64,000 nt of DNA from Tissierellaceae bacterium (GTDB taxonomy: Bacteria > Bacillota > Clostridia > Tissierellales > Tissierellaceae), in the NCBI GenBank assembly GCA_023229175.1, contig JALNZV010000004.1, positions 1 through 64,000 on the forward strand, read 5' to 3'. The position numbers and the translations under genes are program-made. Below, in pieces: positions 15,898 to 23,053 of this stretch (position 1 is its first letter; each line of letters opens with the position of its first letter). The notes beneath the pieces are model-generated. The model did not search any database. It saw only the letters and a list, made by a program, of their open reading frames with translations, and was not told the DNA's origin.

Positions 15898-16695
15898 ATT
15901 AAGGGAAAAAGGTATTCTATAATAATTATAAGATTGATATTAATTGTAGCTTTCTTTGCATTTTGGGAATGGTCAGCTGAAGCCAAGTTATATAATCCTC
16001 TTTTTACTAGCTATCCAAGTGAAATTTTCAGGGACTTGATTGAATTTTATGTAAGTGGAGATCTTATAAAGCATGCATCTATAACCTTAAAGGAAGCCTT
16101 TTTAGGACTGTTTTATGGTTCCCTTGCTGGGATTATAGCTGGTTTAATATTAGGACAATTTAAGTCTTTAGGTAAGATACTTTTACCTATTATTACTGCT
16201 ATTCATGGTATTCCACAATTGACTTTAGCGCCAGTCTATATTTTATGGTTTGGTTTAGGTATTGCCTCCAAAGTTTTTCTAGCAGCTCTTATGGTGTTTT
16301 TTCATGTATTTTTCTCTACTTACGCAGGCATTCAAAATGTAGACAAGAAATTAATTGAATCAGCCAATTTGCTAGGAGCTGGCAAGGTGCAGACTTTAAT
16401 TCATGTGGTTCTACCAACCAGCATGCCTTTTATATTGTCAGGGGTTCGTGTAGGAGTTGGATCTAGCTTAGTTGGAGCTATTATTGGAGAGTACATAGGA
16501 GCATCTGCAGGTTTTGGCTGGATGATAGCATATGCAAGTTCTTATTTTAATATTGCTCGTGTTATGGCTTGTATTTTAATATTGCTTATAGTTGGTATAT
16601 TTTTAAATTTCTTCCTTGATAAGGTTGAAGAATACTTGCTTCGCTGGAGAGGAAGGGAAAATTTAGTTATTGAAAATAGTAAAAAAATAAGTTAA
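15898..16695 (+). CDS. ABC transporter permease, taurine/nitrate/sulfonate type
   Basis: Inner-membrane subunit of an importer of the TauC/SsuC/NrtB group. About six hydrophobic segments; the EAA loop for ATPase contact reads ESANLLGAGKVQTLIHVVLP (around residue 160). The first standard start (TTG 15,934) lies 45 bp from the SD and would cut into the first membrane segment. Translation from ATT 15,898 (or ATT 15,895) places the SD GGAGG 6-9 bp away and adds the basic KGKR expected before the first helix. I therefore favour a rare ATT start. Operon with binding protein and ATPase downstream. Confidence 0.85.
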   Translation: MKGKRYSIIIIRLILIVAFFAFWEWSAEAKLYNPLFTSYPSEIFRDLIEFYVSGDLIKHASITLKEAFLGLFYGSLAGIIAGLILGQFKSLGKILLPIITAIHGIPQLTLAPVYILWFGLGIASKVFLAALMVFFHVFFSTYAGIQNVDKKLIESANLLGAGKVQTLIHVVLPTSMPFILSGVRVGVGSSLVGAIIGEYIGASAGFGWMIAYASSYFNIARVMACILILLIVGIFLNFFLDKVEEYLLRWRGRENLVIENSKKIS

Positions 16696-16720
16696 AAAAC
16701 ATTTAATAGGAGGAAAAGGT

Positions 16721-17737
16721 ATGAAAAAACATTTAAAAGGAATTTTAATATTAGTTTTAATAGTTTCTTTACTTGTTGGTTGCACAGCAAAAGATGAGAG
16801 TGATAGTGGAGAGGGTAATGAAAAACTTGAAAAAATAATTATTTCTGAAATGCGTGGAGAATCTTGGCTTCCAGTTTATGCGGCTGAGATGTTAGGATAC
16901 TTTGAAGATGAAGGATTAGAGACAGAGTTTGTAGTCTATAAAGATGGGCCTATAGCTTTTCAAGGAATGCATGCAGGAGATTCGCAGTTTTGTATGCTTT
17001 CAACAGAGCCTGTTTTACGTGCCTTTGACGAGGGCTTTGAGTCTATTATTGTTTTACCAACTGTTAGAAGCAAGCAATATATGTTTGCAACTAATTCTGA
17101 AATCACAGATATGAAGGACTTAAAAGGCAAAGCAATTTTTGGTGGTATGCCAGGGTCAGCACCCTATTCTTTTGTTGCTTCAGCTTTAGAAGAAGTAGGA
17201 TTAACTGTAAACGATGTTGAATGGATAAATATGGAATATGGAGCTGCTTTAGCTGCTCTTGAACAAGGCACTATTTCTGCTGCTTATTTTGATGGTATTT
17301 ATATAAATAAGTTAAATGATATAGGAGCAAATGTTTTAATCAATACTATGGATCCAGACCAACATAAGGCCATTTATGGAACAGAATTCTATGAATCTCA
17401 AATGGTTACTGTCACTAAAAAGTTTGCTGAGGAAAACCCTGAAACTGTTCAAAAATTTGTAAATGCTTCTATGAAGGCCATTAAATGGCAAACAGAACAT
17501 ACAGATGAAGAACTTGCAGAGCTTGTATCACCTATGTTCGAAGGCAAAGATATGGTAGAAGTTATAAGTATTTTAAGAGATTCACTGACAAGGGATGGTA
17601 ATTACAGCAAAGAAGGCTATGAGGCTATTGAAAGCTTTTGCTTGGAACAAGGAATAATATCAGACCCTATTGGATATGAAAACATTATTGATATGAAGTA
17701 TGTAAACAGTGCAAAGGAAAGTTTAAATATAGAATAA
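16721..17737 (+). CDS. ABC transporter substrate-binding lipoprotein (NMT1/SsuA-like)
   Basis: Extracytoplasmic binding protein of 338 residues. Lipobox LLVGC with the modified Cys at 21. The mature part matches the NMT1/TauA/SsuA group: SWLPVYAAEMLGYFEDEGLE, the loop GMHAGDSQFCMLS, and the hinge GGMPGSAPY. Ligands in this group include taurine, alkanesulfonates, nitrate and thiamine pyrimidine precursors; the sequence does not decide. SD AGGAGG before ATG 16,721. It lies 25 bp after the permease. Confidence 0.88.
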   Translation: MKKHLKGILILVLIVSLLVGCTAKDESDSGEGNEKLEKIIISEMRGESWLPVYAAEMLGYFEDEGLETEFVVYKDGPIAFQGMHAGDSQFCMLSTEPVLRAFDEGFESIIVLPTVRSKQYMFATNSEITDMKDLKGKAIFGGMPGSAPYSFVASALEEVGLTVNDVEWINMEYGAALAALEQGTISAAYFDGIYINKLNDIGANVLINTMDPDQHKAIYGTEFYESQMVTVTKKFAEENPETVQKFVNASMKAIKWQTEHTDEELAELVSPMFEGKDMVEVISILRDSLTRDGNYSKEGYEAIESFCLEQGIISDPIGYENIIDMKYVNSAKESLNIE

Positions 17738-17775
17738 AAACTCTTGTATTATAGGAGTAGATTTGAGGGATAATT

Positions 17776-18792
17776 ATGTCATATATAGTTTTCCAAGATA
17801 TAGAAAAATACTATGGTGAAAATTATATTTTAAAGAAAAGCAATCTGTCAGTAGAGAAGGGAGAATTTGCGACATTGCTAGGGGCTTCAGGATGTGGCAA
17901 GAGTACTTTACTAAGGTGCCTTGCAGGACTGGAGAAGGTTACCAATGGTAAAATTTTTCTTGACGGTAAAGAAATTACCAATATAAATCCTAGAGCCAGA
18001 AATGTAGGTATGATTTTCCAACAATATAGTCTTTTTCCGAATTTAAATGTCTATAAGAATATAGCTTTTGGCTTGAAAATGAAAAAGATGGAAAAAGACA
18101 CTATTCATCAACATGTAAAAGAAGCTATTAAGATGGTCGATTTAGTAGGAAAGGAAAAGCAGTACCCCTCACAACTTTCAGGTGGGGAACAGCAAAGAGT
18201 TGCCCTGGCTAGATGTATTGTTACTAGACCAAAAGTTCTTTTGTTAGATGAGCCTTTAAGTGCCATAGATGCCAAGCTTAGAAAATCTCTTCAATCTCGG
18301 ATAAAAGAACTTCATAAGGAATTGGGCATGACTTCTATTTTTGTTACTCATGATCAAGATGAGGCTATGACTATGTCAGATACCATACATTTAATGCGAA
18401 ATGGGGTCATAGAACAATCAGGAAATCCTTTTGAACTTTATAATAGTCCGAAAAATAGCTTTGCAGCAGAGTTTATAGGCAATTATAATATTTTTTCGGG
18501 CAAAGATTTTTCGAAGTTAACTGGTGAAAAGTATAAGGATAAGAGTGATATTGTTATTCGTCCAGAGCTAATTGAAATTTCAAATACCAGTTATCCAGCA
18601 GATGAAAAGTATTATGATTTCTTTGGAACTATAAAAAACATTATTCCTCAGGGCAATATCATTAGATATAGTGTTAAATCAAACAATAATTTAATAAATA
18701 TTGATGTTCTAAATAATGAAAAGGATTTTTATAAAATTGGGCAAGAAGTGTTTTTTAGGATAAATAAAAAGTCCCTATTGATTTATAAATAA
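17776..18792 (+). CDS. ABC transporter ATP-binding protein with C-terminal extension
   Basis: Cytoplasmic ATPase. Walker A GASGCGKST (37-45), Q-loop near 87, signature LSGGEQQR near 135-142, Walker B VLLLDEPLSAID, H-loop VTHDQDEAM. At 338 residues it is about 80 longer than TauB/SsuB partners. The C-terminal extension (from about 245) looks like a TOBE-type regulatory domain as in PotA/FbpC ATPases. This is an unusual mix with a TauC-like permease. 38 bp after the binding protein, so one operon. Confidence 0.9.
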   Translation: MSYIVFQDIEKYYGENYILKKSNLSVEKGEFATLLGASGCGKSTLLRCLAGLEKVTNGKIFLDGKEITNINPRARNVGMIFQQYSLFPNLNVYKNIAFGLKMKKMEKDTIHQHVKEAIKMVDLVGKEKQYPSQLSGGEQQRVALARCIVTRPKVLLLDEPLSAIDAKLRKSLQSRIKELHKELGMTSIFVTHDQDEAMTMSDTIHLMRNGVIEQSGNPFELYNSPKNSFAAEFIGNYNIFSGKDFSKLTGEKYKDKSDIVIRPELIEISNTSYPADEKYYDFFGTIKNIIPQGNIIRYSVKSNNNLINIDVLNNEKDFYKIGQEVFFRINKKSLLIYK

Positions 18793-18815
18793 CATTTTGT
18801 ACAAGAGGTGGTTAT

Positions 18816-19361
18816 TTGAAAAGAAAGAAAAAAATCATATTGCTTTCTCATTGCATATTGAATTCTAACTCTAAAGTAGAAGGGTTGAGTCAGTATGAGG
18901 GAATTTTCAAAGAAATATTAGATAGGATTTACGATAAAGGTATAGGAGTTATTCAGCTCCCTTGTCCTGAGATGATAATGTATGGAATTAAGAGATGGGG
19001 ACATGTAAAAGAGCAATTCGATACTTTATTTTTTAGAGAAGGTTGTAGAGATATGCTAAAACCTATAATTGGACAAACTAAGAGTTACTTGGATACAGGG
19101 TATGAAGTATTAGGAGTTATTGGAATAGATGGTAGTCCTAGTTGTGGAGTGAACTTTACATGTTCTGGAGATTGGGAAGGAGATGACTCTTCTAAAGATG
19201 ATATAAATCACAAAATTAAAGATTTGAAGGAAGTAAGTAGTTCTGGAGTTTTTATGGAAGAGTTAAAGAAGTATATGGAAGAATATAATATTAGTATTCC
19301 ATTTGTAGCTATAAATGAAAAAGATGTATTTAGTTCTTTAGAAAGCATTAATTTTTTTTGA
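18816..19361 (+). CDS. TudS-related putative desulfidase (DUF523-like)
   Basis: A 181-residue protein of the DUF523/TudS group, related to the thiouracil desulfidase that uses a [4Fe-4S] cluster bound by three cysteines. The three conserved cysteine loops are visible: SHCILN, LPCPEM and GSPSCGVN. TTG start at 18,816 with SD AGAGGTGG. It closes the ABC transporter operon (24-bp gap), so the imported compound may be a thio-substituted small molecule. That link is inference. Confidence 0.8.
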   Translation: MKRKKKIILLSHCILNSNSKVEGLSQYEGIFKEILDRIYDKGIGVIQLPCPEMIMYGIKRWGHVKEQFDTLFFREGCRDMLKPIIGQTKSYLDTGYEVLGVIGIDGSPSCGVNFTCSGDWEGDDSSKDDINHKIKDLKEVSSSGVFMEELKKYMEEYNISIPFVAINEKDVFSSLESINFF

Positions 19362-19364
19362 ATA

Positions 19365-19422
19365 AGTAAATGTAAGAAATTTCTTGTAATTAATTATTAC
19401 AGGAAATTCGAGATTTACTTTA
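19365..19422 (+). terminator. Hairpin after the desulfidase gene
   Basis: AGTAAAT (19,365-19,371) pairs with ATTTACT, enclosing GAAATTTC/GGAAATTC and TAAT/ATTA steps. A long, mostly paired structure right after the stop codon. No clear T run, so termination is only likely. Confidence 0.4.
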
Positions 19423-19435
19423 GAGAGCGAGTTAA

Positions 19436-19660
19436 AAAGAGAAATTAGAACCATCTAAACTCTCCAATACTGAAGCGAAAATTTCATATGATATTAAGAG
19501 AATTAAATTTCATGCTAAAGTATACTATTTTAAAAGAGATAATGGATTTAGCACAGCATATATATGATCTCCAAATTTATCTAATCCTAATCTTTACTAT
19601 GGATTATAAAGGTTTCAGAATGCAATTCTAAAGATACATTAGATAATTTTATTTTTATTG
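19436..19660 (+). pseudogene. PLD-domain fragment of a COG1061-type helicase
   Basis: Degenerate coding sequence. Reading across frames gives RIKFHAKVYYFKRDNGFSTAYI, then SPNLSNPNLYYGL, then KVSECNSKDTLDNF. This is the H-x-K plus SSNLS segment of the phospholipase-D domain that opens COG1061 (DUF3427-like) DEAD/DEAH helicases. A TGA stands where Gly of the GSSN motif would be, and a frameshift follows. The Walker A fragment of probably the same gene lies at 20,282-20,326, beyond the relBE remnant. Confidence 0.6.
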
Positions 19661-19663
19661 TAT

Positions 19664-19686
19664 ATTGTAATACAACGCATTACAAT
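19664..19686 (+). promoter_or_regulatory. relBE operator-like palindrome
   Basis: ATTGTAAT (19,664-19,671) and ATTACAAT (19,679-19,686) form a perfect 8-bp inverted repeat around 7 bp, 25 bp before the antitoxin ATG. This matches the style of RelB-autoregulated operators. Confidence 0.6.
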
Positions 19687-19710
19687 ATATTTAAAGAAGT
19701 AGAGGATTTT

Positions 19711-19935
19711 ATGAGTACAATTACAGTTAGTTTGAATAGCGAAGAAGCTAGGATTTATAAAGAATATGCTGAGTTTAAAAATATTACTCTATCAACCTTG
19801 ATGAAGGATGCTTTATAAGAAAAGATTGAAGATGAGATTGATTTAAGGGAAATCTTGGCTTATGAGGAAAGACTTAATAACAATGAAATAGAGTATTATT
19901 CTTTTGATGAAGTGAAGAAAAGCTTAGATAATTAG
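19711..19935 (+). pseudogene. relB: Broken RelB-type antitoxin
   Basis: ATG 19,711 reads MSTITVSLNSEEARIYKEYAEFKNITLSTLMKDAL, a ribbon-helix-helix antitoxin N-terminus, then meets TAA at 19,816. The frame continues EKIEDEIDLREILAYEERL...YYSFDEVKKSLDN to the natural stop at 19,933. Without the premature stop it would be a normal-length antitoxin. The DNA-binding half could still be made. Confidence 0.8.
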
Positions 19936-19936
19936 C

Positions 19937-20208
19937 ATGAAATATAAAATTCTGTTTGAGAAAATGCAGATAAGTAACTTAAAAAAATAGATGCCACCCA
20001 ACAAAGAATGATAGTTAACTGAATAGCTACAAATATAGAAAATACTCATCACCCAAGAATATGTGGTAAGTCTTTGAAAGGCAATTCAAAGGATTATTGG
20101 AGATACAGAGTTGGAGATTATAGAATAATTGCGAAAATAAATGATAATGAAGTTAGGAAATTAATAATCGAAGTAAACCATAGAAAAGATATTTATAAAA
20201 AGCTCTAA
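19937..20208 (+). pseudogene. relE: Broken RelE-type toxin
   Basis: Starts one base after the antitoxin stop. A one-base deletion near 19,961 shifts the frame, a TAA follows at about 19,975, and a TGA near 20,021 replaces a probable Trp. The later part is clearly RelE: HHPRICGKSLKGNSKDYWRYRVGDYRIIAKI and VNHRKDIYKKL, with the catalytic-region Arg/Lys residues. Three lesions show that the toxin is dead, consistent with tolerance of a damaged antitoxin. Confidence 0.82.
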
Positions 20209-20223
20209 TTTTGGGGCTTTTTT
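20197..20223 (+). terminator. Terminator after relE
   Basis: AAAAAGCTC pairs with GGGCTTTTTT (one G-U pair), overlapping the relE stop and followed by a T-rich run. Confidence 0.6.
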
Positions 20224-20281
20224 CTTTTCCATAAAAGATCTGATATTATAAGTATAGATAATTAGGTACTGTTAACTAGTT

Positions 20282-20326
20282 ATGAAAAATGGCCTGTATA
20301 GAAATCTTGTAGTAGCAGCCACAGGG
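20282..20326 (+). pseudogene. Walker A fragment of a COG1061-type helicase
   Basis: Fifteen codons reading MKNGLYRNLVVAATG. This matches the segment right before the P-loop of COG1061/DUF3427-like DEAD/DEAH helicases, which continues TGKTVxSAFDYK. The match stops at ACAGG, where the 213-nt repeat begins. It is probably the same dead gene as the PLD fragment at 19,436. Short, so the assignment relies on motif match and on the parallel case in res. Confidence 0.6.
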
Positions 20327-20536
20327 GAACGTGTCATAATAGTGATAGGGTGCAGTTTTTATTATAAAATCAAGGGTTTCAGGAGTTTTAAACAAATATA
20401 TTTCGTGCATTGCTTAGAGTAATTAGGATTTAATTGTTGTAAGCAGTGCATGAGAAGTAAAGATTTTGGTTCTTTAATAATTTACAATTATTTAGTATAA
20501 TTATACTTAAGATGATAATTAGTTGCGTATTCGTAG
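20324..20536 (+). repeat. 213-nt structured repeat, copy 2 (after helicase VAATG codons)
   Basis: Second copy of the element at 14,599-14,810, same orientation, starting GGGGAACGTGTCATAATAG and ending ATTCGTAG. In the main hairpin two of the differences from copy 1 (CTAATT to TTAATT, AAGCAATGCA to AAGCAGTGCA) turn Watson-Crick pairs into G-U pairs and so keep the fold. Flanks differ completely from copy 1 except for ACNGG on the left. Confidence 0.8.
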
Positions 20537-20728
20537 TACAATATGTAATAAATAAAAATAAGGATATAGTTGGAGGGAGAAGATTTATGTGTTTATGGTA
20601 ATATATAAATACAACTTTTGGCAACCATAAATACAATCTGCATATAGATAAATAAAAAAAGTAATTGCCAGCGCCAATTCAATAATATACCCTATTAGTG
20701 ACTAAACTTTTAGGGGGTAGAAAAGGAC
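20537..20728 (+). other. AT-rich gap holding the left end of an IS21-like element
   Basis: No gene. The sequence GTAATTGCCAGCG near 20,660 and GACAATTAC near 20,733 form short inverted copies, as expected of the repeated binding sites at IS21 ends. The exact element boundary cannot be set. Confidence 0.35.
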
Positions 20729-21285
20729 GTGTTGACAATTACTCATATAAATTATATAAAAGATTTATATTTTTCACAAGGAAAAAACTATAATGAAATA
20801 TGCAAAATTACAGGTAGGAATTTTAGGACGGTTAAAAAATATGTAATGAAGGAAGATTTCAATGAAAAGAAACATAAGCCTGGGAGGCCTAATAAAACTG
20901 ATGACTTAAGGCCAGTAATTAAGGAAATGGCTATCTGAAGATAAAGCCTATCTTAAACTAGAGTATCCAAGAGGAGAGGCACAAGTAGATTTTGGAACTT
21001 TTGAAGGGTATGAAGATAATATTTTAAAAAAATTCCACCATCTAATCCTATCGTTTCCTAAGTCAAATGCAGGCTTTGCCCTTGTTACCAGAAGTCAAAC
21101 AAGGGAGGCCCTATTAGAAGGTCTAGCAGAAATATTTGCCCACATAGGACATGTACCTAATGCTATTTGGTTTAACCAAATGTCTACTGTTGCCTTAGGG
21201 AAGAGGGATGAAAATGGTCAGGTAAAAACTGCTGATTTTGTTTTAAGATTCGCTAATCATTACGGCTTTAAAGTTAAATTTTTAT
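20729..21285 (+). pseudogene. Decayed IS21-family IstA
   Basis: GTG 20,729 opens a helix-turn-helix N-terminus (THINYIKDLYFSQGKNYNEI, TGRNFRTVKKYV) that ends at TGA 20,936. The rest is in another frame with a large internal deletion: KLEYPRGEAQVDFGTFEGYED, AHIGHVPNAIWFNQMST and a truncated C-terminus. The second catalytic Asp of the WFDN motif is changed (WFNQ). It is a different element from the transposase at the left window edge. No istB. Confidence 0.78.
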
Positions 21286-21294
21286 AATTGCTTT

Positions 21295-21501
21295 CAAATA
21301 GGCGATGCTGTAGTAAAAAATGGGCATACATTTATGATTTCAAGAAATAAAAAAGTTTATGCTTATGAACAAACTCCACCTAAGGCAGCATTTACGGTGC
21401 ATTCATATAATTGATTAGCAGACAATAAATACATGACATTTACGTCTAAATATATGGATGTAATTATATACAGGATAGAAGATTTGAAAGGTTTGAATTA
21501 A
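21295..21501 (+). pseudogene. C-terminal fragment of a probable secreted hydrolase
   Basis: Reads QIGDAVVKNGHTFMISRN, KVYAYEQTPPKAAFTVHSYN, then TGA at 21,412, then LADNKYMTFTSK to a TAA at 21,499. The G-D-x-x-V-x-x-G-H-xx-M-I pattern resembles CHAP or NlpC/P60-like amidase C-terminal parts. Family only suggested; clearly a fragment with a nonsense codon where Trp is plausible. Confidence 0.45.
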
Positions 21502-21605
21502 AAGCGGGAGATAATTATACTATTATAAAATTAGCTATTACAAAAAGAAAGTTTTATAATGTTTGCGAATTTATGTAGAAATTAAAGCCATTAGAGGGTG
21601 ATAAA

Positions 21606-22130
21606 ATGAAAAGAAAAAACATATTAATAATCTTGCTCCTAATATTAATATTGGCTTTAGTAGGATGTGAAACTGAAGAATATAAGACTCACACATTTAA
21701 TTATGATTACTATGAAGAGGAAAACTTCTTCACCTTTGAATATCCTGAAAGTTGGGAGATAGTTGAAGACGATGCCTCAGAATTTAACAAATTTCCTGAA
21801 AAATCTCCAGATTTCGGATTAAAGATATATATGGATAATGAAAAAAAAGATATAAATTTTATAAGTATTTTTGAAGGTGTTTCTTCAAGTCTGTATATAT
21901 ATGATGAAAACTTATCAAAGGAAGAATTTTTGATAGATGGTGAAAAAAAGGGATATATATATTCAAACACATTCTTATTGAAAGAATATGATACAGTAAG
22001 CAAGATTATAACTTATGAGGCAGATGATGAAAACCATGCATGGAGATATGTTATGATTAGTTCAGAAAAAGAATTTTATGACAAAAATAAAAAGAAAATA
22101 GAAAGGGTATTAAAGAGTATAGAGTTTTGA
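21606..22130 (+). CDS. Unrecognised lipoprotein
   Basis: A 174-residue protein with an N-terminal basic KRK stretch, hydrophobic core and lipobox ALVGC (Cys21), so exported and lipid-anchored. The mature part begins acidic (EEEN) and contains FTFEYPESWEIVED, the opening of PsbP-like or DUF4367-like single-domain lipoproteins. SD GAGGGTG fits ATG 21,606. No operon partners. Intact in a region of mostly broken genes. Confidence 0.65.
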   Translation: MKRKNILIILLLILILALVGCETEEYKTHTFNYDYYEEENFFTFEYPESWEIVEDDASEFNKFPEKSPDFGLKIYMDNEKKDINFISIFEGVSSSLYIYDENLSKEEFLIDGEKKGYIYSNTFLLKEYDTVSKIITYEADDENHAWRYVMISSEKEFYDKNKKKIERVLKSIEF

Positions 22131-22562
22131 TTCTAAGTGGCTGTATGCATATAATTTTCAAAAGCTAATTTGTCTTAAATACAATTATAACAAACTCAGA
22201 AAGCTGTCAAACAATTGGTTTTACTAATGTAGGGTATGTGTTGATACTCTGTTTGTTTTATTCTGTAATATCGGTTTGTCATAGTATGGGGTACAATGTA
22301 GTTGTGTAAAACTGAAAATTTAATAAAGAAAATGAAATGGCGAAGTTTTAAGGTCGAAAAAAGACCAAGTAAACTTTACCATTTTTTTATGTGTAAAAAC
22401 AGAAAGGAAGGATTGAGATCAATGTCAATTCTTATTTATCGGAAAATGTCAATTCTATTTTATCATCCTACTACATCTTACTGCTCACCATTTTGTTTAG
22501 ATAAGATTACACACAGTATATAATTGATTGAAAAAAATCTTATTATCAATTTTATAATTTTC
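22131..22562 (+). other. Intergenic region with orphan leader copy B
   Basis: No supported gene over 430 bp apart from the leader described separately. A short direct repeat ATGTCAATTCT...ATTT occurs twice around 22,422-22,460. The 73-codon frame spanning 22,302-22,523 crosses the leader hairpin and is not taken as a gene. Confidence 0.45.
22340..22427 (+). repeat. Orphan leader hairpin, copy B
   Basis: Shares with 5,642-5,722 the order GCGAAG, GGTC...AGACCAA, T run, GTGT, AGAAAGGA and GAGATCAATGTCAA. Hairpin arms include GGTC/GACC and GAAGTTT/AAACTTT, followed by seven T. The expected gene after ATG 22,422 is missing. Confidence 0.6.
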
Positions 22563-22615
22563 TTGACATAAACTACAACCGTGTAGTAGAATAAAGTCAC
22601 TACATCGATGTAGTG
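22563..22615 (+). promoter_or_regulatory. BlaI-regulated promoter with two operators
   Basis: TTGACA (22,563-22,568) and TAGAAT (22,587-22,592), 18-bp spacer. ACTACA-ACCG-TGTAGT (22,572-22,587) fills the spacer. A perfect 18-bp palindrome CACTACATCGATGTAGTG lies at 22,598-22,615. Both match the TACTACA/TGTAGTA operator type of BlaI/MecI repressors. Confidence 0.85.
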
Positions 22616-22657
22616 CAATTGTTGCAGACGTATTACAAGGAACGGAGGGTGTACACC

Positions 22658-23053
22658 ATGATTAATTTTCAAAAATTATCGGAAACGGAAATGGAAGTGA
22701 TGCAGGTTATCTGGGCTGCCGAACATCCCATTACATCTGGCGAACTACTTGACATTTTTTCACAGCAAAAGGGGAAGAATTGGAAAGGGCAAACAATTTC
22801 AACCTTTCTTGCAAGATTGGTTGAAAAGGGTGTCCTGATTTCCATAAAACAAGGTCGGGCGAATATATATAAGCCTCGCATATCTCCGGAAGAATATCGG
22901 AGCCATGAAGCAAAGAGCCTATTGGAAACTTTATATGAGGGTTCGGTTAAAAACTTTCTGACAACGCTCTATGATGGCAAGGAGTTGACGAAAGAAGAAA
23001 TGACAGAATTAAGGCGCTGGTTCGCAGAAAAGGCAGGTGAAAAGAATGAATAA
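22658..23053 (+). CDS. blaI: BlaI/MecI-family transcriptional repressor
   Basis: A 131-residue winged-helix repressor: LSETEMEVMQVIWAAEHPITSGELLDIF at the N-terminus, GKNWKGQTISTFLARLVEKGVLI as recognition helix and wing, and a C-terminal dimerisation part that is the usual target of the M56 protease. ATG 22,658 with SD CGGAGGG; the upstream TTG is not used. It overlaps the sensor gene by 8 bp. Autoregulation through the two palindromes upstream is very likely. It may control only this pair, since no beta-lactamase gene is nearby. Confidence 0.92.
   Translation: MINFQKLSETEMEVMQVIWAAEHPITSGELLDIFSQQKGKNWKGQTISTFLARLVEKGVLISIKQGRANIYKPRISPEEYRSHEAKSLLETLYEGSVKNFLTTLYDGKELTKEEMTELRRWFAEKAGEKNE

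Noticed and set aside
22302..22523. 73-codon open frame
   Set aside because: It crosses the leader hairpin and T run of copy B and has no SD.
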